Source of the DNA: Isoperla grammatica
Taxonomy: Eukaryota > Arthropoda > Insecta > Plecoptera > Perlodidae
Length of the DNA: 64,000 bases
NCBI GenBank assembly: GCA_945910005.1
Contig: OX246747.1
Span: forward strand, 20,412,686-20,476,685
Direction: 5' to 3'
Positions 56,386 through 64,000 of the stretch are shown piece after piece (positions within the stretch are counted from its first letter, which is position 1; every line of letters starts with the position of its first letter). The translations under genes were made by a program, and so were the position numbers. Below the pieces are notes generated by a model. That model did no database searches. It was not told the DNA's origin and saw nothing but the letters and a program-made list of their open reading frames with translations.

Positions 56386-58465
56386 TTAGAAATTAATGGT
56401 GCAATACATACTGTCTTCATTTTCAATGAAAAACATTGAATCTACCAAGATATCCGACGTTTCAAATTGGTTCTGAGACAAATCGCCAGCACTGTAGTCT
56501 GCAGTTGCATCATCAGCTTGCTTTGTTGAGATGAATGACGCTTCAACATTTGATATTGTTCTGGAATCAAATGATAACAATTTACGTAAGATAGGGCAAG
56601 TGTTCAAATTTCCATAATCGTGATCATAACCTTCAGTCCCAAGTTTTTTCTCTATCACAACACCTATCACGTTAATCTAGAATACTAGACTAAAAAATTA
56701 CGACACAGGCCTACTCTAGATCTGCTGCTAAAAAAGTATTCTTTTATAGATATGTATATTCTGGCCATATGCCTATGTCAAGAACAGTGGCGAGGCGTTA
56801 CATTCTGAAGTAGGCATGCAATAAAAATAAGGTGACCATATCTTGAAGTTTACAAAGTTTTCAAGGTATATATGCGTCCAATGCCCCCAAAAACAGCTTT
56901 CTGACATGATTCATGAAAATAATTTTAATGGGATATATGGGTTCGGCAGATTAGAGTATTCATGCAAGTGCTGGCAATCATTATCAATGAAAGTGAATGT
57001 TATTTTATTGGAAATAAAAATATATAATTTGTATAATGTGCAGCCTTGAACTTTTAATACACGTTATATTTACAATGAAATAGCACATGCATGCAAGTAA
57101 ATATTTGAATACGTATAAATCACTTGTTGGATACGCCACTGTAGGGGTTTGACACGTAATTATGGCTGCCAAAGGTGTACTATAATTTCACTTATTTCAT
57201 TTATTCTACAGACAAACTAGTTACTCATCAAAATGATAAACTCTTCTCATTTTCGTTTGATTAATGGTTTGGCTGTAACCTGTAAATAAACTAAAATGTG
57301 TACTTTTCAAATGGTACAAAACGCATTTTGCACATGCTTCATTCAATTTAAAATAGTCAATTAGGTAAACTAAGTTAGTAGTAAACTAAGGGAATATGTA
57401 TTATAATATTCTAGTCTTTAAAATGTAAAGGCATGCACTGCATGCGTTGCATGCGCCGACCCCTCGCCAATGATAACTGAAGCCTTTGTCTCGGATTAAG
57501 CAAAAACACCTTTACTTACTCGTTCATATCGTCAATATATGGATTTATAAATCCAAAGTATGGCGTGAGGTACCAAGTAGCCTTTTTGCCACCTGCTGCA
57601 CCGCTACTAGGCTTCTTCCTCTCATTTTTATACCTGCTACGCAGGCTCTTCCACTTTTTGCAACACTCTGAAACTAATAAATAAAGATTGGTGATGGGCT
57701 TCATATTATAAGATGTAAAAAATACCACAGATCTGACTTGGTTCATTTTTTAATCATAGCTGAAACTTAGTCTATGCCTTGCTAGGCCTAGTCGTTGGCA
57801 AAGCTGTTTCAATAAACGTTGCCAGCCAAAAGATAGTAAGGTCAAGCCCGAGTCCTCCTAACTGTTTAAAAAACACAGCTGGACACATTCTAGCCTAAAG
57901 GCCTAGCCTATCTAGGCCTAGTCAGGCCCAGATTCTGGGGCCTGTCATATACATTGCCTAGCCTCCATGCCATGGATAGCGTAGGCCCCTAGGTCTAAGC
58001 TAGCCTAGGCCTAGCAACACAGGCAAAAAGTAGGTCTAGGCCTACACTAAGTAGTACGCAAAACAACTAGGCCCTAGTTATCTGTGCCATATGGTGTCTA
58101 CGAAAGGTCTAGATTTAGCGGGGATATCAAATAGGCAGACTCAGGGCCTTAGCAATAGGCCTACATGCGGGTGCCTACCCTATAGGCCTCGTTAGATATA
58201 TAGGTAGATAAATTGATTGTCTTTATTTGTACCATACATGGACAATATGTAAATATTCCTATATTTCAAACACAATGGCCTAGGCATAGTCAAATCCGCC
58301 CTAGGCCTAGTCGTTTTGCTTACCTGAGTTGTTGCATTCTTGCACCACGTCCTTCCACGCTTGAACACGCAAAACGTTGCTTTTGTAGTGTTTGTGGAAG
58401 ATATTGTAGAGGATTTCTCGCTTTTCAACCGCCAACACTAATTTTTCTTCAAAGTCTACAGACAT
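56386..58465 (-). CDS. MADF-domain protein, three exons, intact
   Basis: Exon 1 58324-58465 starts at ATG (MSVDFEEKLVLAVEKREILY, RVQAWKDVVQ) with donor gtaagc. Exon 2 57520-57667, acceptor tttcag, codes ECCKKWKSLRSRYKNERKKP, ATWYLTPYFGFINPYIDDM, donor gtaagt. Exon 3 56386-56560, acceptor ttccag, codes the tail to a TAA. Phases 1 and 2 match at both junctions and the total is 465 nt (154 residues). It is a MADF (Adf-1/Myb-SANT-like) DNA-binding domain plus a short acidic tail. Such proteins accompany the transposase in PIF/Harbinger elements, and the transposase exon lies 545 bp away, convergent. A host MADF gene is the alternative. Confidence 0.85.
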
Positions 58466-58779
58466 TTTTAAGTTTTAAATTATGTACGTTTTGCAGTCAA
58501 GTGTTTGTTGTCGTGATCCCGATTTTCTATTGGTCATTCAAAGTGACGTCATGCCGAGCGTGGAGTTCGCCGGCTGGAATATTGAATATTTTAAATCCTC
58601 GGATAGAAATCCGCGGCTCTCCTCGGCTGAAAAATAGAGCACGCTGATTGGCTGCAATCTTCATCCGCGCCGCGCCACGCCGCGCAATCCTCGACTGAAA
58701 TCCCAGCTTAACGCTTGTCTCGATCTTTGTAGTGGTGGGGATGGCCGGCCCGTCCCGGCACGTCGCTGGCGCCGAGCCT
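58466..58779. promoter_or_regulatory. Likely upstream region of the MADF gene
   Basis: The 300 bp before the MADF start become GC-rich (gccgcgccacgccgcgc near 58670) and include tgacgtca (58541-58548), a CRE-type palindrome. No TATA box at a fixed distance was identified. The transposon's outer end may lie here but was not found. Confidence 0.35.
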
Positions 58780-58791
58780 TCGAAAAGTATG

Positions 58792-59166
58792 AACCCCGTC
58801 TGGGCCCGGGGAAGAATAGGCCCAGAGTGACTTTGCTAGTCGTAAGAGGCGACAAAAGGAGATCCGTCTCGGCCCGGGGTAGAATAGGCCCCGAGTGACT
58901 CTGCTAGTCGTAAGAGGCGACAAAAGGACACCCTGCCCCTCCCCCCCCCCCACTGTCTCACTGAAGATTTCTCCTCCCACATGGCCCTGCCCCTCCCTTG
59001 CTGGACTCCCGTATGACGACCCACGCGACGTACAATGAACCTGATTCGGATGTGGCTTTTGTTCTTCATCACCATCTTTCTCATCTTCATTATCACCCGC
59101 TCATCGTCTCGATTGGCCATAGTTGCGAAAATATGAGACGTTAAGCCCCATTAATCAATCAATCAA
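58792..59166 (+). mobile_element. SINE, head type B, intact ends
   Basis: 375 bp with a perfect 12-bp duplication tcgaaaagtatg (58780-58791 and 59167-59178). The head (aaccccgtctgggcccgggg, aagaataggc, ctagtcgtaagaggcgac) is present twice in tandem (58799-58858 and 58866-58926). Then come the shared body (cccctcccttgctggactcc) and tail (gagacgttaagccccattaa, then (tcaa)n). The gtcgcctcttacgac word occurs, from memory, in other invertebrate short repeats. Confidence 0.92.
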
Positions 59167-59178
59167 TCGAAAAGTATG

Positions 59179-60330
59179 TAAACAATTACCTAACATAAAA
59201 TGTGTTTCTCCATAACAAACGACTGTAATTTGAAATTATTATCTATTCCATTATTAGCATAGCCCAGTACACCACTTTTGTGTGTGTAATGTCTATTCTT
59301 ACATGTAGGCCTATCTAGTTTACGGTCGGATGTGAGAGGAGGTCACGGTAACATTTGCTCGTGTACGAAATGAAGAAAGAATCTATCCAAAAAAATTAAA
59401 AAAAATTTTTTCCTCAAGTCATTTGCCATACATCCTTTCCCCATTACATTGATCCCTACGCCTGGGTATATGCTAGACCAAAGCATTCGTGAGCATAAGG
59501 CTAGGCCTAGGCCCGGAGGTCCACTAGACTTTGGCCTACATCCATGGCAAGCTTAGGCCTGGGCGTTTATTGTTTGTCTATCCAGGAGTAGGCCTAGTTA
59601 ATGTAGGGCATCTAGGCATGTGTTAAAAATTATTACAGTAACAAATAGATAATCAAGGGCAATAAGTAGACGTAGGCCTACTCTCCTACAATTCTGCCTA
59701 CATCCACAGCAAGCTTAGTACACAATTGGTAGCCAAGGCCTAGGCGTTAGTTTATCCAGGAGTGGGCCTAGTTAATGTAGGACGTGTTGGCCTGTGTGAT
59801 AAATGATTACAGTATCAAATAGATTGTCATAGGCAAAAATTAGGCATAGACCTACTCTGTTGACACAGGAGTCTAGGCCTACGCCTAGTTCTAGCTGATT
59901 TTAAACTCTTGTATAATTCGCTGATGCAGTCGTGATAGGAAAAGTGCAAAGCGAACCTTAACGCGAGAACTTATGCCTAAGTTACTGTGTTTAAAGTTAC
60001 ATACTTGCCAAGGAAATGTAAAGTATTACTAGGCCTCTGCTCTAGGCCTAGCCCTAAGCCTAAGTATATGCTAGGCCGAAGCATTCGTGTCTTACACTGA
60101 GTATAAGGCTAGGCCTAGGTCCGCAGGTCCACTACACTTAGGCCCACAACCATTGCAAGCTTAGGTCACATCTGCTAGCCCAGGCCCAGGCGTTGGTTGT
60201 TATTTGTTTCTATTATAATCCAGGAGTACTCCTACACGTAGGCCTAGTTAAGTATGTCATCTAGGCCTGTGTGCAAATTGATGACAGCAACAAATAGATA
60301 ATCAAGGGCAAAAAGTACGCATAAGGCTCA
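59179..60330. repeat. AGGCCT-rich cluster of three diverged tandem copies
   Basis: The order gctaggcctaggcccg.aggtccacta, gcaagcttaggcc, tatccaggagtaggcctagtt, atgt..ggcatctagg.ctgtgt, aacaaatagataatcaaggg, gtacgcata occurs around 59470-59690, in reduced form at 59695-59880, and again at 60060-60330. It is noncoding, and the same aggcct words appear at 6680-6900 and 57900-58310. Confidence 0.7.
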
Positions 60331-60336
60331 GCGTGG

Positions 60337-61735
60337 GTTCACCCCATCTGATAAATATGTGAAGAAAGTGGTGGTAAATCATTCGTCAAGGGTTCTTACT
60401 CAGGCTGAGAAGGTGGTGTTATCTAGGGGTATGGGTTTTGCTGTTACACCGAAGCAGGTGAATAAGTTTGATGTAGCTTGAGTTGTCGAGTCTTGCATGT
60501 ACTAGGTAGGTGAAGGAGAGAGGGATAGTGTTAGGGCTAAGGTGAAAGACACTTTAAAACAACATGTAGATGTGAAGTCAAATTTAACTAGCCTAGAACG
60601 GTCTATCTTTAAAGATCTTAAAGGAGATGAATCCATCATTATTCTTCCGGCTGACAAAGGTAGAAGCACGGTGTTACTGGATAAAGAATGTTCCGTCTCT
60701 AAAATGCAAGATTTGCTCACTACGGATCAATATAAGACTCTTTAAGAAAGACCCTACTAATGCTTATGAGAGCTTGGTGTATCGAGCGGTGAAGAAGTTG
60801 GATGGCATTTTGACCCCACAGGTGAGAACCCAGCTAACACCTCATTTTTCAAAACCCCCACATATGTATGGGTTACCTAAGATACATAAAGCTGCTTTGC
60901 CTTTGCGCCCTATTGTGAGTGCACGTAACTCCCCTTTTAGTAAATTGTCCTCTTTTCTATTGAACATTTTGAAACATTTGAGGGTTGGTATTAAATCATC
61001 GGTTAAGAATTCTCAAGAGCTTGTTAACATTCTGAGGGAGGTATAATTACACGCTGATTCTCATTTGGAAAGCTTTGATGTGGTTAACTTGTTTCCATCG
61101 GTTCCGATAGCGGACACCCTAGCTTTAGTGAGACGCAAACTCTCCTCCGATAATTCTCTTCCAGACAGAACTTGCATGCCGGTTGACAACATCATGGAAC
61201 TTCTAACTCTCTGCCTCAACATCTGCTACTTCGAGTTCAATGGACAACATTTCCTGCAACTTGATGGCCTAGCCATGGGTAGCTGCCTTTCGCCGATATT
61301 AGCCGACCTGTACATGGACCATCTGGAAACGGAGGTTTCACAGGTGAGTTCTTTGTCTCCTGATCTATGGCTCCGTTACGTAGACGATGTTCTAGCCATC
61401 TATCGTGGTTCTCATGATGAGTTTCTTGTACTTCTAAACGAACTTAACGGTTTTCACCCGAACATCAAGTTTGCAATTGAAGAAGAAAAGGAGGCTTCAC
61501 TTCCTTTTCTTAATTTGTTTATTACCAAAACTGAGTTGGGTTTGATAACTAAAGTTTATAGGATTATATGTTAAACATGGTGTTATGAAGTGTTTTTCAA
61601 TAGTGCTTCGACTAACTGTTCTAGTAATGTCTTGGTGGAAGACGAGTTACAACATCTAGCTCAGGCATTCATTAAGAATGGATATTCCAACGATTTGTTT
61701 CGACGGGTTTTTAGTAGGGATCGTACGAGGAGGGA
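60337..61735 (+). pseudogene. Penelope-like element reverse transcriptase, truncated
   Basis: N-terminal region: KKVVVNHSSRVLTQAEKVVL, FAVTP. Then IIILPADKGRSTVLLDKE; after a frameshift near 60745, FSKPPHMYGLPKIHKAALPL, RPIVSARNSPFSKL. After a TAA (61044-61046): FDVVNLFPSVPI (Asp), DGLAMGSCLSPILADLYMDH, WLRYVDDVLAIYRG (YVDD), IKFAIEEE and LPFLNL. A piece of the connector (VEDELQHLAQAFIKNGY) follows after a deletion, and a SINE then ends it. The GIY-YIG endonuclease is absent. The motifs are diagnostic of Penelope-like elements. Confidence 0.88.
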
Positions 61736-61741
61736 TGATCG

Positions 61742-61990
61742 ATGATTGAGACGATGAGCGGGTGATAATGAAGATGAGAAAGATGATAATGAAGAATAAA
61801 GCCAAATCCGAATCAGATCCATTGAACGTCGCGTGGGTCGTCATACGGGAGTCCAGCAAGGGAGGGCAGGGCCAAGTGGGAGGAGAAATATTCAGTGGGA
61901 CAGTGGGAGGGAAGGGACAGGGTCTCCTTTTGTCGCCTCTTACGACTAGCAGAGTCACTCTGGGCCTATTCGTCCCCGGGCCGAGACGGG
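61742..61990 (-). mobile_element. SINE, head type B, tail partly deleted
   Basis: Starts within the tail (gagacgatgagcgggtgata), lacks the usual ggggcttaacgtctcat end, and continues through the body to a full B head (gactagcagagtcactctgg, gggccgagacggg). It follows the truncated Penelope-like element. Confidence 0.85.
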
Positions 61991-62002
61991 TCACAACTTC
62001 TT

Positions 62003-62419
62003 CATAGTCAACTCAGTTCAGCCAGCACAGGCTCATCCATCATACCCCCTTTGCAGACATTTTCAACCCGATCCTCTTCGCCGTTAGTTTATTTCCCATC
62101 CCGATTTTCCTCGCCTGCTGTGGCGAACCTTATGAAAGTGCCGTACGAGGCTTCAACATCATTACAGCCGCCAGACAAGTTTCACGCCGTTAAATAACGG
62201 AAAAACGAAGAACTTGCGGATGTGCTGAAGCAATCTTTCCAGCAACTCACCACTTTCATGGGAAACAGGACCACGGCCTCACAAGACGGTGGAGATGAAA
62301 CCACTTTTGGCCAAGACGTGGGAAGAATAGTGGGGAAAATAAAAGGGAACAAGCGACGTGCTCAGTGCAAACGCCGTGTGATGGAGATTCTCGAGGAATA
62401 CTTGAGTGATGATGATTAG
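62003..62419 (+). pseudogene. Possible MADF/BESS-type accessory protein tail
   Basis: One frame with a single TAA (62195-62197): a Ser/Pro-rich linker (FSTRSSSPLVYFPSRFSSPA), then ELADVLKQSFQQLTTFMGN and VGRIVGKIKGNKRRAQCKRR, VMEILEEYLSDDD, stop. The basic amphipathic end resembles the C-terminus of Harbinger-associated MADF proteins. No MADF domain precedes it, so the call is tentative. Confidence 0.35.
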
Positions 62420-62510
62420 AACTAGAATTAGATTATGTTCAATATTAAAGTCAGAGTTTTGAAAATTTATTTTCAGAGAGTAGTTGTGTTCAGACTAGAC
62501 TCACGTTGAC

Positions 62511-62511
<1 letters not shown>

Positions 62512-62573
<62 letters not shown>
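62512..62573. repeat. ATT microsatellite at LINE 3' end
   Basis: About 20 ATT triplets directly at the 3' side of the minus-strand I-clade LINE; on the element's own strand this is an (AAT)n tail. Confidence 0.92.
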
Positions 62574-62574
<1 letters not shown>

Positions 62575-63150
62575 TGTGGTTTAAAGGCACAAAACATCTG
62601 GGCTATCAGTGCCTATTTTTCCTATTTAAATCTTGTTTATAAGGTTAATTGATTTAAGGAACTTTAAAATGTTGTCGGTTGCGTCAGTTTTATTTGACAG
62701 GTTTTCTTTTAGTGTGGATTTTATCTTATATCTTTGTCGTTCGGCTAAATACTTTGCACAATCTAAAATTATGTGTTTGACAGTCAATGTCACATTACAA
62801 GCATCACACACTGGTTGGGGTTCACTTTTTAGAAGATAGCTCTGAGTAATATAGGTGTGACCGATTCGGACGCGAGTTAAAACCACTTCCTCGTGGCGAC
62901 ATGAGCGCCGGGAGGATAGCCATGGAGTTACAGAGTCTTTTATTTCTCTTAGTTTGTTGTTTCGTATGCTCTGCCACTCGTTGTGCCATAGCTTCTTAAA
63001 ATAACGTTTAAAAGACGCTTTCAGGTACGCAGTTATAATTAATTGACAGTCGTTGCTGTCATTAGTACAGGCTTCGTTGGCATATCGATCTGCCACCTCG
63101 TTACCAAGAATGCTTGCATGACCAGGGAGCCAAGTCTTGAAACCACTCGT
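62574..63150 (-). pseudogene. I-clade LINE, RNase H end, C-terminal region and 3' UTR
   Basis: The minus frame begins TWLPGHASILGNEVADRYA (last His and Asp of RNase H) and continues LSSRRSCRHEEVVLTRVRIG, HTYITQSYLL, CDACN...VKHIILDC and a C-terminus like that at 24477-25064. The frame is open to its stop at 62626. The 3' UTR (gtgcctttaaaccacaa) ends in (AAT)n. It is 5' truncated near 63150 and is a different I family from the 16.5-25 kb element. Confidence 0.88.
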
Positions 63151-63297
63151 TTCAACTCACCACCCATTCCGAGTCGAGAAATCCAGCCAAGTCGCTCAAA
63201 AGCATCAGAACGGTAGTCTTAGACACAAGCGCGCGACTAGCGGTGCACTGGAAACGAACTTTTTCCCGTTTCAAACCACGAGATAATTCAATGTGAG

Positions 63298-63498
63298 TTG
63301 GGGCGTTTTTTTGTGGAAACTTGGGGCGCGCAACTTGACTTCATGGATAACGTGTTTATGATAAATGCAACTGCAGATCTTGAAGATGCAGAAATCGCAG
63401 CTGCAAATATGCAAGATCGTTTCCGTAAAAGAATCAATCCTCAACAAAACAGCACCTACAAAAGAAAGACACTGGGTATGATGTTACCATTAACATGA
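63298..63498 (+). other. Short open frame, possibly a Harbinger transposase N-terminus
   Basis: 66 residues: FMDNVFMINATADLEDAEIA, AANMQDRFRKRINPQQN. An acidic helix followed by RFRKRINP is reminiscent of the N-terminal exon of some HARBI1-like transposases. There is no further support downstream. Confidence 0.2.
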
Positions 63499-63734
63499 AA
63501 TATCGACATATACAACATCCTAGTGCCTCGTTTCCTCGAATATGGCTTCTCCAGGACTAGACCATTTACAGACAAAGTGGAAGGCATTCCAGGTAGCGTA
63601 CCGAAAGGCGCAAAGGCAATGGCTGTTCATGATATTCTTACATCTTGTATTAGGTATAATAATTATGAACCATTAACTTATTAAGTGTACGACATGATGT
63701 ATTTGTTCCAGAGGTAACTTCTTTTCAGAAAAGT

Positions 63735-64000
63735 TTGAAGTTAGGTCATTTTAATATTTGTAAGTTAATTAAAAACATTGATCAATTGCGACTTATTATT
63801 GATATAAACAAATTTGATATATTTGATTGTTCTGAAACGTTTCTTGATGAGTCTGTTCCAGATGGTTTCATTTCGATCTACAACTACAAGATGCTTCGGT
63901 TTGATCGGGTAAGGAAAGGAGGTGGTTTGATTATTTATTTTGCAGAAAGATTTATGTTTAGTGTTATTGATAAGTGTTTTGATAGTTATTATTATTATTT
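63735..64000 (+). pseudogene. LINE endonuclease, N-terminal part, cut by window edge
   Basis: LKLGHFNICKLIKNIDQLRL, then FDIFDCSETFLDESV (catalytic Glu), YKMLRFDRVRKGGGLIIYFA: the opening of an APE-type endonuclease of a CR1/Jockey-superfamily LINE. It continues off the window, reaching a TTA run at the very end. No ATG is obvious before it, so it may belong to a longer ORF. Confidence 0.8.

Overview
This window is transposon-dense DNA from an animal genome. Evidence for an animal: exons with canonical GT/AG splice signals, a kinesin-4 (KIF21-type) motor pseudogene, and a repeat complement of Jockey, I-clade and CR1/Jockey-superfamily LINEs, BEL/Pao, a Penelope-like element, PIF/Harbinger, hAT, MULE and several non-autonomous families. 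A Jockey-clade LINE with a pre-C2HC gag, together with tRNA-derived SINEs ending in short simple repeats, leans towards an arthropod or other protostome invertebrate. The species cannot be named from the sequence. There is no sign of bacterial or organellar DNA.

Layout. 0-7.5 kb: Harbinger, BEL/Pao protease and THAP remnants plus a SINE family that recurs about fifteen times in the window. 7.5-25.1 kb: one I-clade LINE insertion. Its 5' end (7537) and 3' end (~25135) share a 12-bp target-site duplication, but its 5' UTR is present twice around about 9 kb of other DNA (BEL/Pao integrase, AAT microsatellites, two other LINEs, a 64-bp tandem array, a hAT MITE). Its ORF2 is split by a 2.86-kb fold-back transposon. 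25-33 kb: SINEs, a hAT fragment, the KIF21-like pseudogene and unassigned DNA. 33.1-37.65 kb: a nearly complete Jockey element on the minus strand. 38-42.3 kb: a MULE/SWIM transposase gene with a 72-bp coding minisatellite, followed by a diverged second copy, each split by a SINE. 42.3-44.5 kb: a multi-exon SWIM-YqaJ nuclease gene. 45.4-48.4 kb: a 3-kb palindrome built from 332-bp subrepeats. 49.6-50.5 kb: an intact DDE transposase ORF. 50.7-55.0 kb: a 122-bp satellite of about 35 units. 55.1-58.5 kb: a Harbinger transposase exon facing an intact three-exon MADF gene. 58.8-64 kb: SINEs, an AGGCCT-rich repeat cluster, a Penelope-like RT, an I-clade LINE tail and the start of another LINE endonuclease.

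How the parts relate. Most coding sequence belongs to mobile elements in different stages of decay. Nesting gives relative ages: SINE inside Harbinger, SINE inside SINE, SINE inside MULE and fold-back inside LINE. Two neighbourhoods look like multi-gene transposons: Harbinger transposase plus MADF partner, and SWIM-YqaJ nuclease plus DDE transposase. The SINEs share one 3' tail but carry three unrelated 5' heads, which suggests that one LINE machinery mobilises all of them. Many frameshifts fall in homopolymers, so some lesions could be assembly errors rather than mutations.
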